Below are positions 26,186 through 35,399 of a DNA stretch of 54,603 nt, piece after piece. The notes below the pieces were generated by a model. It saw nothing but the letters and a program-made list of their open reading frames with translations. It was not told the origin of the DNA and did not search any database. The position numbers were made by a program, and so were the translations under genes. Origin of the DNA: an uncultured Bacteroidales bacterium (lineage in GTDB: Bacteria > Bacteroidota > Bacteroidia > Bacteroidales > P3); assembly GCA_900319865.1 (NCBI GenBank), contig ONQD01000025.1, positions 1 to 54,603 on the forward strand. The letters run 5' to 3'. Each line of letters starts with the position of its first letter. Within the stretch, counting starts at the first letter, position 1.

Positions 26186-27943
26186 TTAATCTATATTGGG
26201 TACGTTTTCGCCTAATGTTTCGGCCGCTTTGACGCTGTTGTCAATGGCCTCGGATACGTTAATGATGTAGTCACCCAGTTTTTCGTACAGGGCATAGAGG
26301 CTGCTGTATGCATTGCCCACGGCAAAGTCGTACACACCCAGTTTCAGAGCGTCCAGGTGGCGTGTACGCAAAGTGTCGCGGTACTGGTTGATGGCTCGTT
26401 CGGCATCGTAGGCGGCTTCAAGGTCTATGTGTTGGTATTCGTTGTTCAGGTTGTGGTCCATCACGTCGAGGGCGTGCTGCACCAGCTGTGTCATGTGGCT
26501 GAGGTTGTCGTTGAGTCCTTGGTCAAAGTGTACGGCTGTGTCTCGTTTGTTTTTGCGCGTCATGGCTATTTGGAATATGGTGTCGCCAATGCTTTCCAGA
26601 TTGTCCACTATGCGCAGCATCGAAGAGATGCGGCGTGAGCCTTCTTGCGAGAGGTCGCCGGCGGCGGTTTTGGTGAGGAATTGTGCTATTTCCATCTCCA
26701 TACGGTCCGAGATGCTTTCATATTTTTCTATGCGGGCCAGCGTTTTGTAAAAATCCTCGTCGTCCTTGGCTGTGCGTAGGAGAGGGAGGAAGGTGAACAT
26801 GCGTAGTATTCGCTTCGAAAAGCTCTCAATCTCGTTTTGAGCGGCCTGGATGTTGAGTTCGGCCGTGTTGGTGAAGCCGCCACTGATGAATCGCAGACGG
26901 AATTCGTCCTCTTTCTCCTCGGACGAGGCGGGCACCATCCAGTCAACCACCTTGATGAAGAGGGGAATGAAGAAGGAGAGGATGATGGTGTTGATAACAT
27001 TGAAGAAGGTGTGGAAGATGGTGATGGCAAGTGGCACCAGGGCAACGGGCAGCAGGAGATAGTCGAACGAGGCTTCGTGGCGTGAAACCAGCTCGGTCAG
27101 GTAGGCTATGAGGTTCAATTCGGGATATAAGACAATCAATGTGAGAATGGTGCCCACCATGTTAAACACGAAATGTGCACGGGCCGCCTTCTTGCCGGCA
27201 GTGTTGGCCACGGAGGCTGCTATGTTGGCGGTGAGGGTGGTGCCGATGTTCTGTCCCATGATGATGGCTACGGCAATGTCGAAACTGATCCAGCCATTGG
27301 CTGTCATCACTAAAGTGATGGCCATCACTGCCGACGAGGCTTGGATAAGTACTGTGAGAATGGTTCCGACCGCGATGAAAAGCAGTATCGACCAGAATCC
27401 CCAGCCCGAACAGCTGTGCATAACCCCCAGCACGGCGGTGTTCTGGATGAGGTCAGGCATGGTGTCCTGCAGGAATTGCAAACCCAACAACAGTGTGCCG
27501 AAACCAACAAAAAACTCGCTGATGGACTTCACTTTGTCGCCCTTCATCAATATGAAGGGGGCCGCAATGGCAAATATTATCAGTGGGATAACAAACTTCT
27601 CTGCGCCTCCGCCCATGCCTAGAAGGATAATCCAGGAGGTGATTGTGGTGCCTATGTTGGCGCCCATCACAACCGCTATGGCACCTGCAAGCGTCAGCAG
27701 TCCTGAGTTCACGAAACTCACCACCATCACCGTTGTGGCTGTCGACGACTGGATGGCGGCAGTAACAGCGGCTCCGGTCACTATGCCACGGAAGGGGTTG
27801 TTGGTCATGCGCCCCATGATGCTGCGCATCTTGCCTCCGGCCACCTTCTGAAGTCCCTCGCTCATCAGTTTCATGCCGAAGATAAACACCACCACAGCGC
27901 CTGCAAATTTAATAATAATCAGTAATATGTCCCCTATATCCAT
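26186..27943 (-). CDS. Na/Pi cotransporter family protein with PhoU-like domain
   Basis: The 585-residue protein has the two inverted Na/Pi cotransporter repeats, with QSSTATT at 65-71 and QASSAV at 201-206, each followed by a GxNIGTT-type segment (GANIGTTITS; GQNIGTTLTA). A soluble C-terminal region from about 360 is helical and PhoU-like. It probably imports phosphate with sodium, with the tail regulating it. It is the first gene of the operon with purM and the HIT gene; a shared need for phosphate or nucleotides may explain the link, but that is inference. Confidence 0.92.
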   Translation of the reverse strand: MDIGDILLIIIKFAGAVVVFIFGMKLMSEGLQKVAGGKMRSIMGRMTNNPFRGIVTGAAVTAAIQSSTATTVMVVSFVNSGLLTLAGAIAVVMGANIGTTITSWIILLGMGGGAEKFVIPLIIFAIAAPFILMKGDKVKSISEFFVGFGTLLLGLQFLQDTMPDLIQNTAVLGVMHSCSGWGFWSILLFIAVGTILTVLIQASSAVMAITLVMTANGWISFDIAVAIIMGQNIGTTLTANIAASVANTAGKKAARAHFVFNMVGTILTLIVLYPELNLIAYLTELVSRHEASFDYLLLPVALVPLAITIFHTFFNVINTIILSFFIPLFIKVVDWMVPASSEEKEDEFRLRFISGGFTNTAELNIQAAQNEIESFSKRILRMFTFLPLLRTAKDDEDFYKTLARIEKYESISDRMEMEIAQFLTKTAAGDLSQEGSRRISSMLRIVDNLESIGDTIFQIAMTRKNKRDTAVHFDQGLNDNLSHMTQLVQHALDVMDHNLNNEYQHIDLEAAYDAERAINQYRDTLRTRHLDALKLGVYDFAVGNAYSSLYALYEKLGDYIINVSEAIDNSVKAAETLGENVPNID

Positions 27944-27970
27944 CTAGTCAATCTGTAATTTAAATAATCT

Positions 27971-28004
27971 GCAAATATACAATCATTTTTCCAATTATAC
28001 ACAA
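27971..28004 (-). promoter_or_regulatory. Promoter of the nptA-purM-HIT operon
   Basis: On the minus strand TATATTTGC (27971-27979) is an exact -7 match with TTG at 28002-28004, 22 bases upstream. Confidence 0.65.
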
Positions 28005-28019
28005 AAAGATTTCCAAAAA

Positions 28020-28430
28020 TATAAACCATTTGTTAGTGTCGCTTTGGGTCGCCGTTATAATCACCTTTTGGGTGGTGTCTTGCTTTGCCGAGACCGTGCA
28101 ACATCTCAATGAAATCTCAAATATGAGAAGTGTTGTCCCTGGGGGTGGAAAGTCTCCGAAATATGCGTGCCGGAGGCTCGCAACATCTAAAGATAGCAGC
28201 CAGAATAAATTTCCATATCGAAGATTTAATATGATGAAGTGACATCTGTTCTTGTTCCTTCAGAGGTATGCTTTTTCTACCACTTATTGGAAATTTGGAC
28301 ATTGCTTTTCTCTCAATTTTAGTCTTTTGCGATGTGTTTTATCTATCCTGCAACCTGTGTTAACTTGGGTTGTTTGTCATTGGGTTGTGGAGTTCGAACT
28401 TTCATAATAAGAGTTAAATTTATTTTTTTT
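28020..28430. other. Intergenic stretch with a degenerate hairpin
   Basis: No gene is visible here. A small inverted repeat at 28165-28181 (GCGTGCC, loop GGA, GGCTCGC, one T-T mismatch) resembles the hairpins of the 2101-2290 cluster. Nothing else stands out. Confidence 0.4.
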
Positions 28431-28442
28431 GACAAAAATTTC

Positions 28443-28473
28443 TTGCTGAATCAAAAAATGTTCGTATCTTTGC
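28443..28473 (+). promoter_or_regulatory. Promoter of rpsO
   Basis: TATCTTTGC at 28465-28473 with TTG at 28443-28445, 19 bases apart: a near-ideal Bacteroidetes promoter with a leader of about 40 bases. Confidence 0.75.
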
Positions 28474-28521
28474 AATCGAAATAGAGAGATAAAACAACAC
28501 AAAATAACAACGTAAAACAAT

Positions 28522-28791
28522 ATGTATCTGACAAAAGAAAAGAAAGAAGAGATATTCGCTGAGTACGGTAAAAGTGCCAAAGACACGGGTTCGGTGGAGG
28601 CGCAGATTGCTCTCTTCACCTACAGAATCCAACATCTTACCGAACTGATGAAGAAGAATAAGAAGGACCAAGTGAGTGAGCGTGCACTTGTGGGTTTGGT
28701 AGGTAAGCGTCGTCGCCAGCTCGATTATCTGAAAGAGAACGACATTGAGCGCTACCGTGCCATCATCAAGAAACTGAACTTGAGAAAGTAA
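28522..28791 (+). CDS. rpsO: 30S ribosomal protein S15
   Basis: The 89-residue protein is a full-length S15 with the family pattern DTGSVEAQIALFTYRIQHLT and LVGLVGKRRRQLDYL. It binds 16S rRNA in the central domain of the 30S subunit. It is followed by its own terminator, then pnp, the same rpsO-pnp order as in many bacteria. Confidence 0.98.
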   Translation: MYLTKEKKEEIFAEYGKSAKDTGSVEAQIALFTYRIQHLTELMKKNKKDQVSERALVGLVGKRRRQLDYLKENDIERYRAIIKKLNLRK

Positions 28792-28827
28792 AAGTAATAG
28801 TTTTTCATATTTATTTGGTTATGGTTG

Positions 28828-28858
28828 GGGTCTCTGGGTTCTCCGGAGACCCTTTTTT
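28828..28858 (+). terminator. Terminator between rpsO and pnp
   Basis: Arms GGGTCTC (28828-28834) and GAGACCC (28846-28852) followed by six T residues. Confidence 0.8.
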
Positions 28859-28935
28859 ACAAAGAATCACCTCAAACGACTTTTAACTCTGTTAGCTCTT
28901 TAGCAGCCCGTTGGGTTACTATTGGTGCTTGATAT

Positions 28936-28958
28936 ACGTGCCGCACGGTGCGACACGT
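28936..28958 (+). promoter_or_regulatory. Hairpin in the pnp leader
   Basis: ACGTG-C-CGCA, loop CGG, TGCG-A-CACGT forms a GC-rich hairpin with one internal mismatch, ending 29 bases before the pnp start. In E. coli a pnp leader hairpin cut by RNase III mediates autocontrol; whether this one does the same is unknown. No exact -7 box lies between the rpsO terminator and pnp. Confidence 0.4.
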
Positions 28959-28987
28959 AGCGGAAACAAAGAAATAATAAAGGAAAA

Positions 28988-31231
28988 ATGAACATTATCA
29001 CAAAGAGATTCGATCTTGGCGACGGCCGCACCATCGAAATCGAAACCGGCAAACTTGCCAAACAGGCCGACGGCGCTGCCGTAGTACGAATGAACGACAC
29101 CATGCTTCTTGCCACCGTATGCTCCAAAAAGGAGGTTGGCGAGAACGTCGATTTCATGCCCCTTACCGTAGATTATCAAGAGAAGTATGCCGCTATGGGT
29201 CGCTTCCCTGGCGGTTTTTTCAAACGTGAGGCACGTCCTTCCGAGCACGAAATCCTTATTGCCCGCTTGGTCGACCGCGCCCTCCGTCCCCTTTTCCCCG
29301 ACAATTTCCACGCCGAGGTCCAGGTGCAAATAACCCTCATCTCCGGTGACAAGAACACTATGCCCGACCAGCTTGCAGCTCTTGCTGCCGCTTCCGCTCT
29401 CGCAGTGTCCGATATCCCCTTTAACGGCCCCGTCTCCGAAGTGCGTGTGTCTTATCTTGACGGCCAGTATGTTATCAATACCCCCATGCAGGATATCGAT
29501 CGCGCCGACCTCGACCTTATCGTCGCTGCCACCGAGGACAACATCATGATGGTGGAAGGCGAGATGAAGGAAGTGAGCGAGGATGTGATGCTCAACGCTC
29601 TCAAGGCCGCTCACGAAGCTATCAAACTCCAGTGCCGCGTCATTGCCGAACTCACCGTTGAGGCTGGCAAGACCGAGAAACGCGAGTACTGCCACGAGGT
29701 CAACGACGAGGAACTCCGTCAGCGTCTCCACGATGCCGTTTATCAGAAGTGCTACGACCTCTCCAAACAGGGAATTGCCAACAAACACCAGCGCGAAGAA
29801 GGCTTTGAGGCTATCAAGCAGGCTTTCATCGACGCCAACTATACCGAGGAAACCCTTACCGACGAGATCAAGTTTATGATTGACCGCTACTATCACGACA
29901 CCGAGCGTGAGGCCATGCGCGACATGGTCCTGGCCGAGCGTACCCGTCTTGATGGTCGTCAGCTCGACGAAATCCGCCCCCTCTGGAGCGAGGTCAACTA
30001 TCTCCCTTCCGTCCATGGCAGCGCCATCTTCACCCGTGGCGAAACCCAGTCTCTCAGTACCTGCACCCTGGGCACCAAGCTTGACGAGCAGATTATCGAC
30101 GGCGCCGTCATCGAGGACACCCGCCGTTTCCTCCTTCATTATAACTTCCCCGGCTTTGCCACTGGCGAAGTGAAACGCAGCGGCAGCACCAGCCGTCGAG
30201 AAGTAGGCCACGGCCACCTCGCCTGGCGCGCGCTCAAGGAAGTGCTCCCCCCCGAGTCTGAATGCCCCTATACCATCCGCGTTGTCTCCGACATTCTCGA
30301 AAGCAACGGCTCCAGCTCCATGGCCACCGTCTGTGCGGGCTGCCTGGCCTTGATGGATGCCGGTGTCAAGATTCGCAAACCGGTTGCCGGTATCGCCATG
30401 GGTCTTATCAGCAAGGGCGACAAATGGGCTGTTCTCAGCGACATTCTGGGTGATGAAGATCACCTCGGCGACATGGACTTCAAGGTCTGTGGCACCCGTG
30501 ACGGTATCACCGCCTGCCAGATGGACATCAAGGTCGACGGTCTCAGCTACGACGTACTTGCCAAAGCACTCGAGCAGGCACGCCAGGGCCGTCTCCACAT
30601 CCTTGACCACCTCCAGTCCACCATCGCCGAACCCCGCGAGGACTACAAACCCTTCGTCCCCCGCATTGTCCAGATCGAGATTCCCAAGGACTTCATCGGT
30701 GCTGTTATCGGCAAGGGTGGCGAGGTTATCCAGAAAATACAGAAGGAGACCAACTCCATCATCAATATCGAAGAGAAAGGCGAAGTGGGTGTGGTTGATG
30801 TCGCCGCTGTCGACAAAGAGTCTATCGACGCCGCTCTTAAATGGATCAAGGAAATTTGCACCGTCCCCGAAGTGGGTCAGATTTACGACGCAAAAGTTGT
30901 CAGCATAGTCGAATTCGGTGCCTTCCTCGAGTTCCTTCCCGGCAAAGAAGGCCTCATGCACATCAGCGAATACGACTGGAATCGCACCGAAACCCTCGAA
31001 GGCATCCTCAACGAAGGCGATGTTGTGAGAGTTAAGATTATCGCCATAGACGAGAAGAACGGCAAACTCAAACTCAGCCGCAAAGCCTTGTTGCCCAAGC
31101 CCGAAGGCTATACCGAGAACGAGCGTCCCCGTGCTCCCCGCCGCGATGGTGAGCGTGCTCCCCGTCGTGAAGGTTCCGACCGTGGCAATGGTGAGCGTCG
31201 CCGCAGCGATGGTAACGGCCGCCGTAGATAA
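28988..31231 (+). CDS. pnp: Polyribonucleotide nucleotidyltransferase (PNPase)
   Basis: The 747-residue protein has two RNase PH cores, then a KH domain with [20 protein letters not shown] and an S1 domain ([20 protein letters not shown] to [11 protein letters not shown]). It ends in an Arg- and Gly-rich tail. It degrades RNA 3' to 5' by phosphorolysis. Length is normal. A very long antisense open frame covers it (28919-31309) but is a codon-bias artefact. Confidence 0.98.
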   Translation: MNIITKRFDLGDGRTIEIETGKLAKQADGAAVVRMNDTMLLATVCSKKEVGENVDFMPLTVDYQEKYAAMGRFPGGFFKREARPSEHEILIARLVDRALRPLFPDNFHAEVQVQITLISGDKNTMPDQLAALAAASALAVSDIPFNGPVSEVRVSYLDGQYVINTPMQDIDRADLDLIVAATEDNIMMVEGEMKEVSEDVMLNALKAAHEAIKLQCRVIAELTVEAGKTEKREYCHEVNDEELRQRLHDAVYQKCYDLSKQGIANKHQREEGFEAIKQAFIDANYTEETLTDEIKFMIDRYYHDTEREAMRDMVLAERTRLDGRQLDEIRPLWSEVNYLPSVHGSAIFTRGETQSLSTCTLGTKLDEQIIDGAVIEDTRRFLLHYNFPGFATGEVKRSGSTSRREVGHGHLAWRALKEVLPPESECPYTIRVVSDILESNGSSSMATVCAGCLALMDAGVKIRKPVAGIAMGLISKGDKWAVLSDILGDEDHLGDMDFKVCGTRDGITACQMDIKVDGLSYDVLAKALEQARQGRLHILDHLQSTIAEPREDYKPFVPRIVQIEIPKDFIGAVIGKGGEVIQKIQKETNSIINIEEKGEVGVVDVAAVDKESIDAALKWIKEICTVPEVGQIYDAKVVSIVEFGAFLEFLPGKEGLMHISEYDWNRTETLEGILNEGDVVRVKIIAIDEKNGKLKLSRKALLPKPEGYTENERPRAPRRDGERAPRREGSDRGNGERRRSDGNGRRR

Positions 31232-31278
31232 AAAAAATTCGTTTTCGATACAATAATATTTCGAAAACCTAGTTATAG

Positions 31279-31311
31279 GGGTGTCTGTGTTCAAAAATGA
31301 CACCGACACCC
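31279..31311 (+). other. Hairpin just upstream of the tRNA
   Basis: GGGTGTC (31279-31285) pairs with GACACCC (31305-31311) and GTGT with ACAC beyond one mismatch. The hairpin ends four bases before the mature tRNA. A second inverted repeat, GTTTTCGA/TCGAAAAC (31241-31268), lies just after pnp. Neither has a T run, so a pnp terminator is not clear. Confidence 0.45.
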
Positions 31312-31315
31312 AAAC

Positions 31316-31388
31316 GCGACAGTAGCTCAGTTGGCAGAGCGGCGGCTTCCCAAGCCGCAGGTCGCGGGTTCGAACCCCGTCTGTCGCT
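31316..31388 (+). tRNA. tRNA-Gly (anticodon CCC)
   Basis: The 73 bases fold as a complete cloverleaf: acceptor GCGACAG/CTGTCGC with discriminator T, D stem GCTC/GAGC, anticodon stem GCGGC/GCCGC with loop TTCCCAA (anticodon CCC), five-base variable region AGGTC, and T arm with TTCGAAC. The 3' CCA is not encoded. The CCC anticodon reads GGG codons. Confidence 0.96.
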
Positions 31389-31417
31389 CGATTGTCTTTT
31401 TCATAATCCTATTTTGG

Positions 31418-31449
31418 GAGGGTGCCAGTTCCGGTGCCCTCTTTTTTTT
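31418..31449 (+). terminator. Terminator after the tRNA
   Basis: Arms GAGGGTGCC / GGTGCCCTC, with two G-T pairs, run into eight T residues. Confidence 0.75.
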
Positions 31450-31577
31450 GCCGTTCGGCACATTCCGTTGGTGGCCACCTCCCAGCCCTGTCCGCTTCGG
31501 CATGCATTGTCGCCCACCTCCCATGTCGGTCAATATTTATCCTTCGCAGTCCAATCCGTGGAACATAAAAAGAAAAA

Positions 31578-31595
31578 GGGCAGATTTCTCTGCCC
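31578..31595 (-). terminator. Terminator of the 31625-32182 gene
   Basis: A perfect 7-bp stem GGGCAGA / TCTGCCC; on the minus strand it is followed by TTTTTCTTTTT. Confidence 0.75.
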
Positions 31596-31624
31596 TCAGA
31601 AGTTTTTCTTTGTTATGCAATTAT

Positions 31625-32182
31625 TTAGACGTTGCGGTGGAACACCAGCTGGAAGGAGATAGTCTCGTCCTCATTCTCGGCGTAGGCGAAAGCCATGTTA
31701 ATGATGATGGCGTCGGTGGTGGTGTCGTAGGTGAAAGGAATCTGGAAGGTATCGGGATTGCCGTTGTCGTCCAGGGTGTTGGCCGTGAGCGAACCGGTAT
31801 GGGTAGCGGGGTCGTAGGTGTAGGCAAAGTTCATGCTTTCAATCTCCTCCATTGAGTATTCGCCGTCCACTTCGCCGAGGCTGAGCACAGTCACATTGTC
31901 GGGGAAAGTGATGTGGGCATAGGTGGAGTCGAAGTTGAGGCCAAACTCAAACTGGAGGTACTGGCTCATAATGCTGTCTGTCCAACCACAACCGCCATCA
32001 TATACATAGATGGAGTCTGAAAGGTCCAGGGTCAGTGTCCACTCGGTACCAATAAGGTCGGCGGTGCTCTTTACCAAGGTTACCTCGGGTTGGTGGTTTT
32101 CCATGGGGGTGATGGTTTCTTTTTTGCATGCGGTCATGCAGAGAAGCAGAGCGGCTGCGATCAGAACGATTTGTTTCTTCAT
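31625..32182 (-). CDS. Lipoprotein of unknown function
   Basis: I do not recognise a family. The 185-residue product has a lipoprotein signal with lipobox MTAC (Cys19). The mature part starts with a short disordered segment, then an acidic beta-rich domain with alternating hydrophobic residues (EWTLTLDLSDSIYVYD, later FQIPFTYDTTTDAIIINMAF), like a lipocalin or short barrel-type fold. A Cys in the GGCGWTDS segment has no clear partner. It is probably membrane-anchored. It stands alone with its own terminator; a weak promoter-like region lies upstream but has no exact -7 box. Confidence 0.75.
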   Translation of the reverse strand: MKKQIVLIAAALLLCMTACKKETITPMENHQPEVTLVKSTADLIGTEWTLTLDLSDSIYVYDGGCGWTDSIMSQYLQFEFGLNFDSTYAHITFPDNVTVLSLGEVDGEYSMEEIESMNFAYTYDPATHTGSLTANTLDDNGNPDTFQIPFTYDTTTDAIIINMAFAYAENEDETISFQLVFHRNV

Positions 32183-32603
32183 TTTTGTTGCGTTTTTTAA
32201 TTGTTATTATTTCTTTTAATTCTTTTGTTGTTTTGCTTGTGTCGATTTTGTCGTTTTCACTTTCCGTGTTCGCCTATAAGAACGTAATCCGGCAACAAAA
32301 AACTACAATCCCCACCGCGATTTAACATTTTTTTGAAACCTAAGCGGTGCAGTTATTGATGATGTAAATCTCTTGTTATGAGCAGGAAAAAGCGGCCTCA
32401 AAATCACTTCCTCATCGGCTCGCTATTATGGTTGGGATAGTTCCTTTTGGTATCAAACTTCGTTTCCCAGCCCCGTATGTGCAGAAACAATCCTTACCCC
32501 GGGCATTGCCCCCAGACATTTGTACAATTGAGGTTGCATCCCGAAGGTACCCCACCTCCAGCCTAAATGCAACTCCTGGACCGATAAAATCCGAATCGCC
32601 CGG
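32183..32603. other. Intergenic region between lipoprotein and UvrA-like gene
   Basis: No supported gene. The open frame at 32428-32685 runs into the uvrA-like gene on the other strand and lacks protein features. A small palindrome GGGCATTGCCC sits at 32501-32511. No clean terminator for the uvrA-like gene is seen. Confidence 0.4.
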
Positions 32604-34934
32604 CTATTTTGGGAGTGATGCGGCAATATACGGTGCCGTCACCGACTGTTCCGCCCGCCCCATCCCTTCGGGTCGGCCGGCATAAAGCAGTTTCCCGCCG
32701 TCGCCGCCTCCGCCGGGCCCCAACTCCACAATATAGTCTGCCTGTTTCATCACATCCAGACTGTGCTCTATCAGTATCAAGGTGTTCCCGGCGTCGGTCA
32801 TCTCGTCAAACAGCTCCATCAACCGCCTCACATCGTCCAGATGCAATCCGTCGGTAGGTTCGTCGATAATATAGGTATGGCCTGCCGATAACCGGGTTTC
32901 GCCGTTGCCGCTGTGTATGGCGGTGCTGTACAGCCTGTCGGCCAGTTTCACCCGCTGCAACTCTCCGCCGCTCAGGGTACTCATCGACTGGTTCAGGTGC
33001 AGATAGCCCAGCCCCACCTTCTGCAGCATGCGCAGTTGTGGCTGGAACGGCTGTCCTTCGAAAAACTGTATGGCATCCTCCACGGTTAGCTCCATCACCT
33101 CCGCTATCGTCTTGCCCTGGTATCGGTATTGCAGTGCTTCGCGGCTGTAGCGGCTTCCGTGGCACTCTTCGCACACCGTCTCTATGCTCTCCATAAAAGC
33201 CATATCCGACACTATCACCCCCTTGCCCTTGCAGGCCGGGCAGGCCCCTTTGCTGTTGAACGAGAACAGCTGCATTCCCGGCCTCCCTTTGCCTCCCTCT
33301 TCCGTCACCCCCTCTTTGGCAAACAGGCGGCGTATCGTGTCAGCTATGTCGAGATAGGTTGCCGGAGTGCTGCGAAGGTTTATTCCTATGTTTTTCTGCC
33401 CAATGAAAACCAGCGGGCTGCTCTCTTGCTGCATAAAGTGCTCCATCAGCGAGCTCTTGCCCGACCCCGCCACTCCGGCCACCACCGTAATCACCCCTTG
33501 GGGTATATCCACGTTGATATGCTGCAGGTTGTGCAGCGTGGCGTCCTTTATATGGAACCACCCCGTCGGGGTTCTGAAATGGCTTTTCATCGGCGTGCGG
33601 TGGCGCAGCATGCGGCCCGTCACTGTGTCCGACCGCAGCAGGTCGCCATATCCGCCCTCAAACATCACCCTTCCGCCGTGGTCACCCGCGCCCGGCCCCA
33701 TGTCTACCAGATGGTCCGCCATTGCTATGATTTCGCGGTGGTGCTCCACTATCAGCACCGTGTTGCCGTGGTCCCTCAGGTGGCGCAGCGACTCTTTCAG
33801 CCGGCTTATGTCCTGCGGGTGAAGCCCCACACTGGGCTCGTCCAGCACATAGGCCATATCCGTGAGCGGCGAGTTGATATATTTCGCTATCTTGATGCGT
33901 TGTGCCTCGCCGCCGCTCAGGGTGCCAGTGCCCCGTCCCAGCGAGAGGTAGCCCAGGCCTATGTCGCACAGCGCCTGCAGCCGTTTGCCAAGCTCGTTTT
34001 TCAGGTCGGCGGCCAGCGGATGCTCGATGCCCGCTATGAATGTCAACGCCTCGTTGATGGGCATACTCACCACATCGGCCAGATTCTTACCCCCTATGCG
34101 GCAACTGCGCACACGCTCGTTCAACCGTGTGCCGTGACATTCAGGGCATTCCGTGGTGCACGTCATCCCGTCCAGCACCTTCTGTTGCCGCTTGCCCTCC
34201 TTGGTGGTGATGATGCTGCGGTACATGCGTGGGTACAGCCCTTCAAATTTGGCCGACTTTGGCCAGTTGTCGGGCGGGTTCTTCAGCCGTATCTGTGGCG
34301 AATACAGCAGCAGTTGCATCTCCTCGGGGCTGTAGTCGCGTATTTTCTTGTTCAGGTCGAACAACCCGCTGTATGCATAGCGTTTCCATCGCCAAGCACC
34401 GGTGGTGAAGGTGGGGAAATGTATCACATCCTCATCGTTCAGACACTTGTCGAAGTCCACCAGCTTGTGTATGTCCAGGTCGGTCACTTCGCCCAGTCCC
34501 GAACAGCGCGGGCACATGCCCGAAGGATGGTTGAACGAAAACGTGTCGCTATACCCCACAAAGGGCTCGCCAATTCGCGAAAACAACAGTCGCAGCAGGG
34601 CGTAAATGTCGGTGTATGTGGCCACTGTCGACCGGCTGTTGTTGGCTGGCTTCTTCTGGTCTATCACGATGGTTACAGGCATGTTCTCTATACGTTCCAC
34701 CTTCGGACGCCCGTATTTGGGCAGGTATTGCTGCACAAAGCTGGGGAATGTCTCGTTCAGTTCCCGCCGGCTTTCGGCCGCAATGGTGTCGAGACACAGC
34801 GACGACTTGCCCGACCCCGATATGCCCGTGAAAACGGTGATTTTCCCCTTCGGTATTTCCAGCGACACGGATTTCAGGTTATTCTCCGTCGCCCCCACAA
34901 TCACGATGTTGTTCTTGTATCTTTCCTTCTCCAT
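32604..34934 (-). CDS. Short UvrA-like ABC ATPase
   Basis: About 776 residues from the ATG at 34934; a TTG 39 bases earlier is also in frame. It has tandem UvrA ATPase modules: Walker A GISGSGKSS and GVAGSGKSS, signatures LSGGEAQRIKIA and LSGGELQRVKLA, Walker B VLDEPSVGLHP and IIDEPTDGLHL. The second zinc module is kept (CPACKGKG, later CEECHGSRY). Classical UvrA is about 940 residues; the missing length falls in the regions for UvrB binding and the insertion domain. It therefore resembles the shorter UvrA paralogues, some of which protect against DNA-binding drugs. I cannot choose between repair and drug protection from sequence. Confidence 0.85.
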   Translation of the reverse strand: MEKERYKNNIVIVGATENNLKSVSLEIPKGKITVFTGISGSGKSSLCLDTIAAESRRELNETFPSFVQQYLPKYGRPKVERIENMPVTIVIDQKKPANNSRSTVATYTDIYALLRLLFSRIGEPFVGYSDTFSFNHPSGMCPRCSGLGEVTDLDIHKLVDFDKCLNDEDVIHFPTFTTGAWRWKRYAYSGLFDLNKKIRDYSPEEMQLLLYSPQIRLKNPPDNWPKSAKFEGLYPRMYRSIITTKEGKRQQKVLDGMTCTTECPECHGTRLNERVRSCRIGGKNLADVVSMPINEALTFIAGIEHPLAADLKNELGKRLQALCDIGLGYLSLGRGTGTLSGGEAQRIKIAKYINSPLTDMAYVLDEPSVGLHPQDISRLKESLRHLRDHGNTVLIVEHHREIIAMADHLVDMGPGAGDHGGRVMFEGGYGDLLRSDTVTGRMLRHRTPMKSHFRTPTGWFHIKDATLHNLQHINVDIPQGVITVVAGVAGSGKSSLMEHFMQQESSPLVFIGQKNIGINLRSTPATYLDIADTIRRLFAKEGVTEEGGKGRPGMQLFSFNSKGACPACKGKGVIVSDMAFMESIETVCEECHGSRYSREALQYRYQGKTIAEVMELTVEDAIQFFEGQPFQPQLRMLQKVGLGYLHLNQSMSTLSGGELQRVKLADRLYSTAIHSGNGETRLSAGHTYIIDEPTDGLHLDDVRRLMELFDEMTDAGNTLILIEHSLDVMKQADYIVELGPGGGGDGGKLLYAGRPEGMGRAEQSVTAPYIAASLPK

Positions 34935-35150
34935 TGATAAGGTGTTTTTTTCTATTCCTTTGTCTTTTGCCAACCCGCCACTATTCCCTTCTGCCTCATA
35001 GCCTTTGGGCCGCGTGGCACTAACTTGTCCGGCGCGCTTTCCGTCGACAGACTCTCGTTGCCCTTCTGCCGTTTCTGAACCTTTTCGTTCTCCCCCAATC
35101 CCTTTGGCGTCGTTATCTGCATCTTGCCGTTCCGGTTCGAGTCCCGTTTC

Positions 35151-35297
35151 CTATTTTTGTCCCCGGGCCGTTTCCTCCTGCTTCCATTGCTGCTCCCGTT
35201 TCTTCAATGCTCCCTCTGCCCCTATCATGCCACAGCCCACTCTCGTACACCTAGCCCCCACTGCCCGCAATACAGCTGCCGCCCTTTCGTCCTGCAC
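35151..35297 (-). CDS. Possible small protein or relic upstream of the UvrA-like gene
   Basis: On the minus strand a frame opens after a TAA near 35320 and runs to TAG at 35151-35153; from a GTG at 35297 it would encode 48 residues, hydrophobic-basic at first (ERAAAVLRAVGARCTRVGCG) and then Lys/Gln/Glu-rich. The same frame stays open past the TAG into the UvrA-like gene. A good promoter lies just upstream. I do not recognise a family. It could be a real small gene, a decayed N-terminal extension, or chance openness in GC-rich DNA. Confidence 0.2.
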   Translation of the reverse strand: MQDERAAAVLRAVGARCTRVGCGMIGAEGALKKREQQWKQEETARGQK

Positions 35298-35363
35298 AAA
35301 CCGCTGTTCAGTATCCTGTTATATACCGCCTTTCAGGTGCTTCGCCCCTCGGCCTTAGCCGTT

Positions 35364-35397
35364 GCAAATTTACATATTTTCTCCGACATACACACAA
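35364..35397 (-). promoter_or_regulatory. Promoter reading toward the UvrA-like gene
   Basis: On the minus strand TAAATTTGC (35364-35372) is an exact -7 match with TTG at 35395-35397, 22 bases upstream. If used for the UvrA-like gene it gives a leader of about 420 bases, unusually long for this window. Confidence 0.55.
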
Positions 35398-35399
35398 CC

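Noticed and set aside
28919-31309. 796-residue antisense open frame over pnp
   Set aside because: It mirrors the pnp codons exactly, with long acidic and Gly/Ala runs and no motif; PNPase on the other strand is certain.
33129-34937. 602-residue plus-strand frame over the UvrA-like gene
   Set aside because: It is a codon-bias shadow; the UvrA-like motifs on the minus strand are unambiguous.
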